From assembly GCA_002423185.1 (NCBI GenBank), contig DIUX01000002.1:372001-436000 (forward strand): DNA of 64,000 bases. Reading direction: 5' to 3'. Position 1 is the first letter of the stretch; each line of letters begins with the position of its first letter. The notes under the pieces were generated by a model. That model was given only the letters and a program-made list of their open reading frames with translations. It was not told the origin of the DNA and searched no databases. Position numbers and translations under genes: made by a program. This DNA comes from Micavibrio sp. UBA6147. GTDB lineage: Bacteria > Pseudomonadota > Alphaproteobacteria > Micavibrionales > UBA1664. Of this stretch, positions 46,227 through 55,328 are shown piece after piece.

Positions 46227-47150
46227 CTAATCCAGATCGCGATGGCGAAGGCTCACGGCAAAGCCGAGTGTTTTGACCATTTCTGCCCATAATTCCGCCA
46301 TGTAAACCGACCGATGCCGCCCGCCGGTACAGCCCACAGCCAAGGTAAAATAACTCTTTCCCTCCACCTCATAGCGAGGCAGCAAGAGCTCCAGCAAGCT
46401 CGATATATGGCGGTTCAGCGGGTCAAATCCTTCGTCTTTACGAATATAGTCCTGCACCGGCGTATCTTGCCCTGTGAGGGGGCGGAGCTTTTTCTCCCAA
46501 TGCGGGTTTTGCAAGAACCGTACGTCAATGACCATATCCGCCTCACGCGGCAAACCGTTTTTAAATCCGAACGACATCACCGTAACATAGATTTTCTTGC
46601 CCTCGGCCTGCGGCGAAAAATTACTCCCCAAAAGCCGTTTCAGGTCATGCACAGAAAGCCCCGTTGTGTCGATCACAAGATCGGCGCGTTTCAAGAGCGG
46701 TTGCAACCAGTTTTTTTCCAGCGCGATGCCATCGGCAATGGGGCTGTCTTTCGCCAAGGGGTGCGGACGGCGGGTTTCGGAATAGCGCTTGTAAATCGTT
46801 TCGTCATCACATGACAAAAAACACAGCATGACATCAAGGTCGTCACGCGCCGCCAGAGCGTCAATTTTTTTGACCAAATCCTGTGGTGAGAACCCGCGTG
46901 TACGCGTATCAAGGCCAATCGCAATCGGAACGGATTTATGACCGGCATCGGTGTCGTCAATCAACGCGTCAATAAAACCCAAGGGAAAATTATCGAAGAC
47001 TTCGAAGCCGAAATCCTCCATATTTTTCAGCGCTGACGACATGCCCGCACCGGACAGACCGGAAATAAACACAATGCGCCGCACCGCTGTTGACGCGGTC
47101 GCATCGGGGGCGGAATCAAAGGCCGCTGTGGGTGTATCAGTCGGATGCAT
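46227..47150 (-). CDS. rapZ: RNase adapter RapZ
   Basis: 307 residues. The N-terminal domain has a P-loop-like GLSGAGMSSA (31-40) where the usual lysine is Met37, then ALKNMEDFGFEVFDNFPL. The C-terminal domain has the RapZ hallmark FTLAVGCTGGRHRSVYMAE. In enterobacteria RapZ binds small RNA and guides RNase E to regulate glucosamine synthesis. It may bind a UDP-sugar. Its start overlaps the chvG stop by 14 bases, so it is read from the chvI-chvG transcript; the gene hprK, which often lies between them, is absent. Confidence 0.88.
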   Translation of the reverse strand: MHPTDTPTAAFDSAPDATASTAVRRIVFISGLSGAGMSSALKNMEDFGFEVFDNFPLGFIDALIDDTDAGHKSVPIAIGLDTRTRGFSPQDLVKKIDALAARDDLDVMLCFLSCDDETIYKRYSETRRPHPLAKDSPIADGIALEKNWLQPLLKRADLVIDTTGLSVHDLKRLLGSNFSPQAEGKKIYVTVMSFGFKNGLPREADMVIDVRFLQNPHWEKKLRPLTGQDTPVQDYIRKDEGFDPLNRHISSLLELLLPRYEVEGKSYFTLAVGCTGGRHRSVYMAELWAEMVKTLGFAVSLRHRDLD

Positions 47151-48873
47151 TCAGGATAACCGTAAAGCGGGCGCCGGATTTTTGACCCGTTTCGTTATAG
47201 ATGTTCTCAGCATAAATGCGACCGTGATGCGCATCAATGATTTGTTTCGAGATACTCAGACCCAAGCCGGAGTGATGACCGAATCCTTCATTGCTCGGTC
47301 GCTCCGAATAAAATCGGTCAAAAATGGCGAAGAGCTTGTTTTCGGGAATGCCGGGGCCTTGATCTTCGATGCGAAACACCCAAGCGCCACCCTCTTTTTT
47401 GCCGGAAATCCGTACCGAACCATCATTCGGCGAAAACGACACGGCGTTATCGACAAGGTTCGAAAACACCTGCCCCAAACGCCCTTCAATGCCCTGTACG
47501 CGGACTGAGCCGTTTTCAGGGAGGTCGAGCATGATGGCAATCTGCGTGGCCTTGCCCGTACTCTTCACCCGCCGTTTCAGCACCACATCGGCATGATCCT
47601 TGATATGCCCCAGCATCACGCGCATATCCATCGTCCCCATCGTTTCGCGCGCCAATTCGGCATCAAGGCGGGACGCGTTGGAAATGTCACTGATGAGGCG
47701 ATCGAGCCTCTGAACATCGTGCTGGATAATCGCAAACAAACGGTCGCGGTCTTTTTTGGTCGATACAATCGCCGCCGTTTCCACCGCGCTGCGCAGCGAG
47801 GTGAGCGGGTTTTTAATTTCATGCGCGACATCGGCGGCAAATTTTTCGATGCTGTCGATCCGGTCGGCCAACGCCGTTGTCATGTCGCGCAGCGCCACCG
47901 ACAAATCGCCGATTTCATCCCTGCGCTTTGAAAAATCGGGGATTTTTTCGGCAACGACTTTGCCTTGGCGGACTTGCCCCGCAGCGCGGGACAGTTTTTT
48001 AAGCGGGTTGGCAATCCCCGCCGCAAGATAAAATGACAGGATAAACGTCACCGCCATCGTCGCCCCGAAAATACTGAGCAAATTAATCGTCACGTTGCGC
48101 AGAGCTGTCTTGATGCTACCCCCGTCTTGACTGATATAAACCGCGCCCAGAACCTGCTTCAAATTCTGTACCGGCGCGGCGGCGGTCAAAATCACGCCGC
48201 CCCCTTTAATCCGCCAGGCCTTGCCGAGAGTTTCGCCGTTCAAGGCCTGTACCATCGTCGGGAATGTTTTGGCGTGGTCCATCTCGGGATAGACCGGAAC
48301 GCTTAAGGGACTCGGCATATGATCGGCAAGCCAGCCCAAAAACGCGTGATGCGCGTCGCCAATGCCATCTTGGATGAGCGGCTCAAGCGGCATTGTTCGC
48401 ACCATGCCGCCGGCGCGGGTGAGGCTGTCTGAATCCGCGATTTGCCCGTTTTGAAGGTCATAGACACGAATCCGCCCATCCGTCATTTCGCCCAATCTTT
48501 GCACAAGGCGGCGCGTGATCGGCGCCGATAATTGGTCGAGCAATTCAAAGGCAGAAGGGTCTTCGCTGAAGCTCGGCACCGCTTGCGGGCGGATCGCGGT
48601 TTCGGCAATCGCGCCGGCATAAAGGCGGGATTGGTGTTCAAGCGTTTTTAATTCGGCTTCGATCAAACCTTTTTCATACTGTCCCAAATACAAAATCCCG
48701 ATCATCAAAACAATCAAGGGAATGACATTCACCGTCAAGATACGCAAGCGCAAGCGCGAGAAAATCCGTTTTCTCGGCACGACATGTCCACCGCCGGAAG
48801 AGCCCTGCGCGGCGTGGGCGGAGTCTGCGGATAGTGCGGCGGGGCGGCGTTTTATAGTGCGTTCCTTCGTCAA
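47137..48873 (-). CDS. chvG: sensor histidine kinase ChvG/ExoS
   Basis: 578 residues. A basic N terminus leads to a transmembrane segment (about 43-65, LTVNVIPLIVLMIGILYLG), a periplasmic sensing domain (about 66-265), a second membrane segment (INLLSIFGATMAVTFILSFYL, cut to fit) and a HAMP-like region. The phospho-acceptor His351 lies in DVAHEIKNPLTSL, and the ATPase domain has FSNLVDNAVSF, IEDQGPGIP and SGLGLSISKQI. ChvG senses acid or envelope stress and phosphorylates ChvI. chvI lies upstream with a 96-base gap. Confidence 0.9.
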   Translation of the reverse strand: MTKERTIKRRPAALSADSAHAAQGSSGGGHVVPRKRIFSRLRLRILTVNVIPLIVLMIGILYLGQYEKGLIEAELKTLEHQSRLYAGAIAETAIRPQAVPSFSEDPSAFELLDQLSAPITRRLVQRLGEMTDGRIRVYDLQNGQIADSDSLTRAGGMVRTMPLEPLIQDGIGDAHHAFLGWLADHMPSPLSVPVYPEMDHAKTFPTMVQALNGETLGKAWRIKGGGVILTAAAPVQNLKQVLGAVYISQDGGSIKTALRNVTINLLSIFGATMAVTFILSFYLAAGIANPLKKLSRAAGQVRQGKVVAEKIPDFSKRRDEIGDLSVALRDMTTALADRIDSIEKFAADVAHEIKNPLTSLRSAVETAAIVSTKKDRDRLFAIIQHDVQRLDRLISDISNASRLDAELARETMGTMDMRVMLGHIKDHADVVLKRRVKSTGKATQIAIMLDLPENGSVRVQGIEGRLGQVFSNLVDNAVSFSPNDGSVRISGKKEGGAWVFRIEDQGPGIPENKLFAIFDRFYSERPSNEGFGHHSGLGLSISKQIIDAHHGRIYAENIYNETGQKSGARFTVILNASD

Positions 48874-48969
48874 GGATTGGCGTCAAGGGCTGGCGCCTAG
48901 GATTAGCGCCAAATACTGGTTCGGTTCAAAAGGCAAAACGGGCGCATCGCCCGCCCTGCCTGTGCATCC

Positions 48970-49674
48970 TTATACATCATCTTTATACCGATATCCAACC
49001 CCGTAAACGGTTTGGATATGGTCAAAATCATCGTCGACTTTTTTGAATTTTTTACGGATTCTCTTGACGTGGCTGTCAATCGTGCGGTCGTCGACATAGA
49101 CAGTTTCGCCATAGGCTTGGTCGATCAATTGGTCGCGGTTTTTGACATGGCCAGGGCGTTTGGCAAGGGTTTTGACCAATAAAAATTCGGTCACGGTCAA
49201 ATCGACCATCTTGCCTTTCCAAGAACAAAAATGCCGGTCTTCATCGAGGACAAGTTCGCCATGCTTGGTGAGGTTTTTCTGATCGCCCGCCGGTTTTACC
49301 GTCTTGCGCATTTCCTCCCGCCGCAAAATGGCGCGGATGCGTTCGATCAACAAACGCTGGGAAAACGGCTTCGTAATATAGTCATCCGCCCCCATACGAA
49401 GGCCAAGAACTTGGTCGATTTCGTCGTCCTTGGAGGTCAGGAAAATCACCGGAACGGCGGATTTTTCGCGCAGCCGTTCCAAAACCTCCATGCCATCCAT
49501 GCGCGGCATTTTGATGTCGAGCACCACAAGGTCAACCGGATTGGTGGTCAGCCCCAAAAGCGCCGACTCCCCCTCCATATAGGTTTTAATGTCGAATCCT
49601 TCGGCCTCGAGCGCCATAGTGACGGAGGTAAGAATATTGCGGTCATCATCGACCAGAGCGATTTTCGCAGCCAT
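48970..49674 (-). CDS. chvI: response regulator ChvI, OmpR family
   Basis: 234 residues from ATG 49674 (MAAKIALVDDDRN), with AAAAGGA upstream; a frame from 49698 has no good ribosome site. The receiver domain has the acidic pocket VDDD, phospho-acceptor Asp53 in VVLDIKMPRMDG and Lys105-type KPFSQRLL. The OmpR-type winged helix ends YGVGYRYKDD. First gene of chvI-chvG-rapZ. Two direct copies of a 10-base motif lie 84-105 bases upstream of the start. Confidence 0.93.
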   Translation of the reverse strand: MAAKIALVDDDRNILTSVTMALEAEGFDIKTYMEGESALLGLTTNPVDLVVLDIKMPRMDGMEVLERLREKSAVPVIFLTSKDDEIDQVLGLRMGADDYITKPFSQRLLIERIRAILRREEMRKTVKPAGDQKNLTKHGELVLDEDRHFCSWKGKMVDLTVTEFLLVKTLAKRPGHVKNRDQLIDQAYGETVYVDDRTIDSHVKRIRKKFKKVDDDFDHIQTVYGVGYRYKDDV

Positions 49675-49756
49675 GCGTTTTGTGTCCTTTTTGTCCATGT
49701 CGGTCTTGAGCTTTCGGTTCGAAGTATAACGCGTCCATGGTGGAAAGACTATTCCC

Positions 49757-49788
49757 CAAATAAGGCAAGGTTACGACTCAAATAAGGC
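49757..49788 (-). promoter_or_regulatory. direct repeat upstream of chvI
   Basis: CAAATAAGGC occurs at 49757-49766 and again at 49779-49788, exactly 22 bases apart, or two helical turns. On the coding strand the half-site reads GCCTTATTTG. OmpR-type regulators often bind such direct repeats, so this could be a ChvI self-regulation site; this is not proven. Confidence 0.35.
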
Positions 49789-49842
49789 CGATCATGACAG
49801 GGAAACACAGGAGTAATTTTTTCGCTAGGATGCGGCGATGCG

Positions 49843-51327
49843 CTATTGCCGGCCTCTCGCGCGGCAGGCGGATACTTTGCGCGTTTGGCCATTGCGTTCT
49901 ATGAACCGCCCATCAGCGACCATTTTGCGGCGCTTGGGGGAATTGTCCTTGAAGCGGCTCCATTCTGCCTTGCTGTCCCATTCCGGCGTTTGTGCGCCGA
50001 GAACGCGGGCGCGGTCAACCACATGGGATGCCATAAAGCGAATATCTTGCCGCAACACAGGCGACATCGCCTTCAAATCCGGCGGGTTTCGGGCGAAGTC
50101 AACCGCCGTTTCAGCCATTTTTGAGGCCATATTCTGCAAATGCACCTGAGCCGCGCTTTGGTCAAACGCGCCGTTTTCATCCTTGAATAAACCGACATTA
50201 CGTGCCAACGTCACAAAATCCTGTAACTTGCGGTTGGCCTTTGACGTGCCCGACAATGTAAGCGCCGTTGTCGTGCCGCCGCTTTCGGAAAACAGATCAA
50301 TTGTTGCATCATACGTCGGGGCGAAAGATGCGCTTTGAATCGCATTGGTAGCGGGGTCAACCTTAAAAATCATCGAGATATTTTTAAGATGTAAATCGCC
50401 ATCATTCATAATCCATGACGCCGCCACGCGGTCAAACAAGGCCTGCGTGTTCGCTTGTGTGAGTTCGGGGCTGTACGCATCGCTCAACTCTTTCACTTTT
50501 TTGAAGACTTTTTCGATGGAACCGGCAAATTTTTGTGTTTCTTCCTTTTGCATCAAGGTGCAAAAATCCTGCATCAGGATTTTATGCTGTGCCTGCGGAT
50601 CATGCTCATGCGGAATATCAAACCGTTCAACACAAAACAGCGGCGGATGCTCGCCTTGGTCAACCAAGGCAAAGGGCGGTACCGACAGCCCCGCCGCCTT
50701 CGCCATTTTCATTCCTAAAAATTCATTCAAGCCCAAGGATTCATAGCCGCCAACCCCCGGATATTTGGCGAAATGGGTAAAGCTCGTGCGCTGCGCCGGT
50801 TGCATAGTGCCGCAAGGATAGAGCGTCATGAATAATTTTTGCTCCGCCCCCGACAAACGCGGCATGTGGCGGTCTTTCCAGTTATCCTTAAGCGCGGCAT
50901 CGTGGTCATCCTCACCCGCCATGCCCTGATGCGCCTCATATCGCCCTGTGAAAACGCCGTTTTCACCCGTATATTGCCCCAAACCGCACAGCAATTCATC
51001 AACCACGATATTATCGGTACGCTCACCCTCGCGCACGATCACGAAATTCGACAAAAACCGTAAACCCTTGGCAACATATTCGGTCTGAAGCTCAACCTCC
51101 AACGCCCCCTTCAGCCAGCCATCAGGATTGATATTGTCCAAAAAACACGGAAGTTTACCGAGTTCATCCATCACAAACATGGACTCATACCCCGGTTCAG
51201 GGTGCCATTCCTTACGACCACCAAAGGTGAAGGAACCGATTTTTTCACCGTACCAAAACAGGTTAAACGCCGTTGGGTTTTCCGGCGAATCTGCAAATTC
51301 AAAATGACGTGTAAGGTTATCTACCAT
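49843..51327 (-). CDS. HipA-like serine/threonine kinase
   Basis: 494 residues from ATG 51327 (MVDNLTRHF); a start 14 codons earlier would overlap the gene before it. Hits to the HipA pattern in order: LSGAEQKLFM (the phosphate-binding loop), THFAKYPGVGGYESLGLNEFLGMK (split here), LFCVERFDIP, MQDFCTLM, catalytic loop MNDGDLHLKNISM with its Asp, and FAPTYDATID with the metal-binding Asp. HipA toxins phosphorylate aminoacyl-tRNA synthetases or other targets. No HipB helix-turn-helix antitoxin precedes it; instead it follows a guanidino-enzyme-like gene by 7 bases and is probably co-transcribed. Confidence 0.8.
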   Translation of the reverse strand: MVDNLTRHFEFADSPENPTAFNLFWYGEKIGSFTFGGRKEWHPEPGYESMFVMDELGKLPCFLDNINPDGWLKGALEVELQTEYVAKGLRFLSNFVIVREGERTDNIVVDELLCGLGQYTGENGVFTGRYEAHQGMAGEDDHDAALKDNWKDRHMPRLSGAEQKLFMTLYPCGTMQPAQRTSFTHFAKYPGVGGYESLGLNEFLGMKMAKAAGLSVPPFALVDQGEHPPLFCVERFDIPHEHDPQAQHKILMQDFCTLMQKEETQKFAGSIEKVFKKVKELSDAYSPELTQANTQALFDRVAASWIMNDGDLHLKNISMIFKVDPATNAIQSASFAPTYDATIDLFSESGGTTTALTLSGTSKANRKLQDFVTLARNVGLFKDENGAFDQSAAQVHLQNMASKMAETAVDFARNPPDLKAMSPVLRQDIRFMASHVVDRARVLGAQTPEWDSKAEWSRFKDNSPKRRKMVADGRFIERNGQTRKVSACRARGRQ

Positions 51328-51334
51328 AATTTTA

Positions 51335-52630
51335 TTATCTGCCTTTACTAATTTTCGCAGGCGCAACATTAGTCATACAATGAACCCCGCCATTGCCGAT
51401 GACGAAGGAATCGACATCATAATCCTGAGGCCCGATGGCAACATAGCCGCGCGCATTCAGTGTTTCGCGCAAACCATCCCCGCCCCCCGTCATAATCAAG
51501 GCATTACCGCTGGCAACCAGATTGGTTGCAAAGGCTTTTGCATCATCATCGTCAATGATGATGATGTTATCACCGCCCACCGCCACTTCGATGGCATATC
51601 CACCTCGATAATCGGTGACATCGGGGTAAAACAGGACTTCGCCGTTTTGGAGTGGTTCGCTCAACCCCAGATCAAGATGATAAAACTCCTCCGGCTTCGC
51701 CAGCGTGATAGGAGTCACAGCGAGCGGTTCTTGCCCGTTTTGCGCCAGCACATGGTTAATAGCGGCGTTCAAAAGCTGCGCCGAGCGGCTATTATCCCAA
51801 TACGGCTCCATCCCCATAAACACGGTGGATGACGGCGCATGAGGCACCAAATTGCCGCCCTCGAACCATGCGCCCGTAACCTTGACAACGTCGTAAGCCG
51901 CCTGCGCCATATACTGCGCGTAAAAATCAACGTCGCGACTGTAATCGTCGATCATGTTCTGAATACCGTCAAAACCAGGAAGTTTTTGCGGCAATAGATC
52001 GCGCAAGACCTCTACATCCGGCAAAAATGCCGTTTGCCCTATGACAAAATATTTGTCCCGCGCAAACATAGTGAGAGTAGGTTTGTCTGCCGCCGCACCG
52101 GACGCTGGGCTATCCTTTGCCACCGCCATCGCCTCCACCTGCGCCCCCGCATCCTCAACCGCAACGCCGTGGTCCTCCAGCGCTTGCCGCACCGCCAGCC
52201 AGCGGCGAAAAATGTCGAGCCGCGCAGAAAGGCTGTTCAACCCCAGATAATCATGCACCGGCGACATCATCAAAACCGCAAGCGGCGCAGCGGGAATATG
52301 CGTTTCCAGCGCCATTTCGCGGGGCATTTTTGTCGGCGCGTCAAGCGAAACAGACGCAAAATCGCCCTTCAAGGCGCTTCGCAAAAATTCTTTTTCTTCG
52401 GGGATAAGCGGGGCAATACCAATGCCGACATCGTCCAAAGCCTGAACCTCGCGCACAAAGGACTCGTCATAATGCGCCATATCAAGGCGGATTTTGCCGC
52501 CCTCCGCAACAACAGGGTCAAGCCTGCGCCCGATTTTATCGCGCAGATATTCCTTCACCAGATCAATCTGTTCCGGTCTTGTTTCGGGCAAAGAAGCATT
52601 CGCGCCAAATATGCGTGCAATCGTACTCAT
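51335..52630 (-). CDS. guanidino-modifying enzyme (arginine deiminase/amidinotransferase-like)
   Basis: 431 residues. After an unassigned N-terminal region (1-115), the rest shows the motif order of the guanidino-group-modifying superfamily: ARDKYFVIG (190-198, substrate Asp192), GAWFEGGNLV (EGG 257-259), FYHLDLGLSE (His318) and GNGGVHCMTNV, with Cys418 as the expected nucleophile. These residues match the Glu-His-Cys catalytic set of arginine or agmatine deiminases and amidinotransferases. The substrate is unknown. It is encoded immediately before the HipA-like kinase, a pairing I do not recognise. About 45 bases separate it from folC. Confidence 0.7.
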   Translation of the reverse strand: MSTIARIFGANASLPETRPEQIDLVKEYLRDKIGRRLDPVVAEGGKIRLDMAHYDESFVREVQALDDVGIGIAPLIPEEKEFLRSALKGDFASVSLDAPTKMPREMALETHIPAAPLAVLMMSPVHDYLGLNSLSARLDIFRRWLAVRQALEDHGVAVEDAGAQVEAMAVAKDSPASGAAADKPTLTMFARDKYFVIGQTAFLPDVEVLRDLLPQKLPGFDGIQNMIDDYSRDVDFYAQYMAQAAYDVVKVTGAWFEGGNLVPHAPSSTVFMGMEPYWDNSRSAQLLNAAINHVLAQNGQEPLAVTPITLAKPEEFYHLDLGLSEPLQNGEVLFYPDVTDYRGGYAIEVAVGGDNIIIIDDDDAKAFATNLVASGNALIMTGGGDGLRETLNARGYVAIGPQDYDVDSFVIGNGGVHCMTNVAPAKISKGR

Positions 52631-52675
52631 ACGCGCAATTTACAGGATTATGAATAATAAATGGTTAAAAACCGG

Positions 52676-54058
52676 CTATTGTTGCAAAAGCTGGTACAAA
52701 TACAAAGACCCACAGGCAAGGGCGAGGATTTCATGGCCGCCGGTTGCGCGCTGCGCTGTTTCCCCGACGCTGGATTTATCAAAAACCGGCTTAGCCTCAA
52801 AAATACTCGCCTTTTCGGCAAAAGAAGGCTCAAGTTTTTGCAGCAAATCAGCCGCCTTTTGCGGGTGCATCCCGCCATCAAGGTCAACCAACACAATACC
52901 GTCCAGATACGGCAAGAGCGGGCGCAAAAACCCATTCGGGTCTTTGTCGTGTTGCATTGCGAACACCAAAAATATCGGGCGATGCGGCTGCTCGGCCTTC
53001 CAGCGGCTGAGTTGTGTTGCCAAAATCCGCGCCGCACCGTCATTATGCCCGCCGTCATACCACAAGGTGACGTCACTGGCACTAAAACTGGCGCCAAAGG
53101 AATCAGTCGCCGCTTTAGCTTCTGCCCCAGCCAAGGTCGCGATGGACGCGCGCAAGGATTGTGCAAACGTGGCGTTACCATCCGCATCACCCGCGCCCAA
53201 GCATTGCAAGCGCCCCGCCCATTGTGCGTTCTTAAGGCCTTGGTCAACGGCATCATCGCCAAAACAAAATCCACTGAATCGCAAAATTTCAAGAATCTCA
53301 AGCGCCGTCCCTGCATTGTCGCGTTGATGGGCGCCGAGCAAGGATAGCTGCCTATCGCCCGCGCAAGGAGCCGCATAATGCAGCATCACGCCCTTTTCCA
53401 TCGCGTGGCGGCGAAACACGGGCTTCACAACATCCATAAAATCTTGCGGCGCAATCACGCAAGGCGTTCCGGCCTTCATAATTCCGGCTTTTTCACCCGC
53501 AATTTCCTCGATCGTATGGCCAAGAAATTGCATGTGGTCTAGACCGATATTAGTGATCGCCGTACAAACTGGTTTTGTGACCACATTGGTGCAATCCAGC
53601 CGCCCGCCCATCCCCGTTTCCAGCAAACAAATATCCGCCTTATGCGCCGCAAACAAGTCAAGCGCCAGCGCCGTTGTATATTCAAAAAACGTCAGGGGGA
53701 GGCCGTCATTCACCGCGTCAATACGCTCCAAAGAACGCAGCAAAAGATCATCCTCAATCATTTGACCCGCAAGGGTAATGCGTTCATTAAACCGTATCAG
53801 ATGGGGTGATGTGTATACATGAACGCGGTATCCTGCCGCCTCCAACATCGCGCGTAAAAAAGCAAGGGTTGAGCCCTTGCCATTTGTTCCCGCCACATGC
53901 ACCACAGGCGGTAATTTATGCTGGGGATTGCCAAGCCGTTCCAACAAATCGGCATAGGGTGAGCGGTCAAGGCGCAAATCAATCGTCTTGCGATGCAAGG
54001 TGTATATATTTTGCAAACGCGCGGCAATCTGGGGGTTAGGATGCGCCGCATCCATCAT
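52676..54058 (-). CDS. folC: bifunctional folylpolyglutamate/dihydrofolate synthase FolC
   Basis: 460 residues. The ATP-binding VHVAGTNGKGSTLAF, the folate-pocket region TSPHLIRFNERI and the metal-binding TNIGLDHMQFLG are classical FolC motifs, followed by LLGAHQRDNAGTAL and the C-terminal domain with LWYDGGHNDGAA. It adds glutamate to dihydropteroate and to reduced folates. The start ATG overlaps the accD stop by four bases (ATGA). Confidence 0.93.
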   Translation of the reverse strand: MMDAAHPNPQIAARLQNIYTLHRKTIDLRLDRSPYADLLERLGNPQHKLPPVVHVAGTNGKGSTLAFLRAMLEAAGYRVHVYTSPHLIRFNERITLAGQMIEDDLLLRSLERIDAVNDGLPLTFFEYTTALALDLFAAHKADICLLETGMGGRLDCTNVVTKPVCTAITNIGLDHMQFLGHTIEEIAGEKAGIMKAGTPCVIAPQDFMDVVKPVFRRHAMEKGVMLHYAAPCAGDRQLSLLGAHQRDNAGTALEILEILRFSGFCFGDDAVDQGLKNAQWAGRLQCLGAGDADGNATFAQSLRASIATLAGAEAKAATDSFGASFSASDVTLWYDGGHNDGAARILATQLSRWKAEQPHRPIFLVFAMQHDKDPNGFLRPLLPYLDGIVLVDLDGGMHPQKAADLLQKLEPSFAEKASIFEAKPVFDKSSVGETAQRATGGHEILALACGSLYLYQLLQQ

Positions 54059-55152
54059 GCGGCTCTGGCCTCTTGCCCCGCTTGTTGGACGTTTTCTTGC
54101 GCATCATTGGGCTTCTCATTTGAAAGCTCACGCGGCAAAGCGATTTCCTTGATCGCCTTTGCCTTGGCGGCGATTCCGGCCTTTTTCGCCACGGCTCCAG
54201 CGGCTTTGGCCTTATCTTCTACCGCGCCATTGGCCTTGCCCTTGACGAATTTACCGAGGCCGCTGCCGGAGCCTGATTTACCTTTGGGGCTGTACGGCTT
54301 TGCCTTGACCATCAGGATTTCAATGATCCGGCCCATGGTATCGGCCAGTTCCTTGCGTGGAACAACCATGTCGATCATGCCATGTTGGAGCAAATATTCC
54401 GCCGTTTGAAAGCCTTCGGGCAAGGCCTCGCGGATGGTTTCTTGAATGACACGCTTGCCGGCAAAGCCGATCATCGCACCGGGTTCGGCGATATGCACAT
54501 CCCCGACCATCGCAAAAGACGCACTCACCCCGCCCGTTGTCGGGTCGGTGAGAAGGACGATATAAGGCAATTTCGCATCCTTCACCATGTTCACGGCGAT
54601 AATCGAACGCGGCATTTGCATCAACGACACCATGCCTTCTTGCATCCGCGCCCCGCCAGAAGACGGAACAACGACAAAGGCGGCCTTGTGCGCCACAGCG
54701 GTTTGTGCGCCAACCAAAATGGCCTCGCCCACAGCCGCGCCCATCGACCCGCCCATAAAGGCAAAGTCAAACGCCATGATCACGGCCTTTTGCCCTTTGA
54801 TCGTGCCTTCGGCAACGATAAACGCATCGGCGCGCTTGGTTTTGGCTTGGGCTTCTTTCAAACGGTCAGTATAGCGCTTGCGATCCTTGAAGCGCAGCGG
54901 ATCAACCGGAACAGGGCGGACTTTAATCTCTTTATACGCGCCGTCATCAAATAAAATGGCCAAGCGCTCGGTCACCGACACGGGCAAATGGTGGCCACAA
55001 TGGTAGCACACATTCTGTGCTTCGCTCAGGTCGCGGTGAAACAGCATGCCGTCACAAGACGGGCATTTTTGCCACAAATTATCGGGAACGTCTTTTTTAG
55101 CGCCAACAAGAGAGCTTATTTTCGGTCTGATAAAATTGGACAGCCAGTTCAT
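54055..55152 (-). CDS. accD: acetyl-CoA carboxylase carboxyltransferase subunit beta AccD
   Basis: 365 residues. The zinc ribbon has Cys30, Cys33, Cys49 and Cys52, in WQKCPSCDGM and NVCYHCGHH. The carboxyltransferase core has SSGGARMQEGMVSLMQM, the TDPTTGGVSASFAM loop and the AEPGAMIGFAGKRVI region. The last 75 or so residues are an Ala/Lys-rich tail (KAKAAGAVAKKAG) beyond the usual length of about 300. It transfers CO2 from biotin to acetyl-CoA in fatty acid synthesis. Leads the accD-folC pair. Confidence 0.94.
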   Translation of the reverse strand: MNWLSNFIRPKISSLVGAKKDVPDNLWQKCPSCDGMLFHRDLSEAQNVCYHCGHHLPVSVTERLAILFDDGAYKEIKVRPVPVDPLRFKDRKRYTDRLKEAQAKTKRADAFIVAEGTIKGQKAVIMAFDFAFMGGSMGAAVGEAILVGAQTAVAHKAAFVVVPSSGGARMQEGMVSLMQMPRSIIAVNMVKDAKLPYIVLLTDPTTGGVSASFAMVGDVHIAEPGAMIGFAGKRVIQETIREALPEGFQTAEYLLQHGMIDMVVPRKELADTMGRIIEILMVKAKPYSPKGKSGSGSGLGKFVKGKANGAVEDKAKAAGAVAKKAGIAAKAKAIKEIALPRELSNEKPNDAQENVQQAGQEARAA

Positions 55153-55306
55153 ATGATCACCATTTTTTGCCGAAAAACCCGCAAAGCCTGTGGCTGAGCC
55201 TTGTTTAGAGCGGCGGTTTCAAAAACGACCCTCTTTATTGCGCGAAGCCACCCAAAAGTCAATAAAGCGCGCGATCATCCCCCATATTCACGGTGGAAAT
55301 ATATTT

Positions 55307-55328
55307 ACCATAATTTTAAAATTATGGT
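55307..55328. promoter_or_regulatory. perfect 22-bp palindrome before the lipoprotein gene
   Basis: ACCATAATTTT (55307-55317) is followed directly by its exact reverse complement, ending at 55328. A TATAAT box begins two bases on (55330-55335), so the palindrome covers the -35 region of the predicted lipoprotein promoter. This is a likely repressor or activator site. Confidence 0.6.

Noticed and set aside
49699..49842. A small HipB-like antitoxin gene near the HipA-like kinase.
   Set aside because: No helix-turn-helix frame was seen on either side; the upstream partner is the guanidino-enzyme-like gene.
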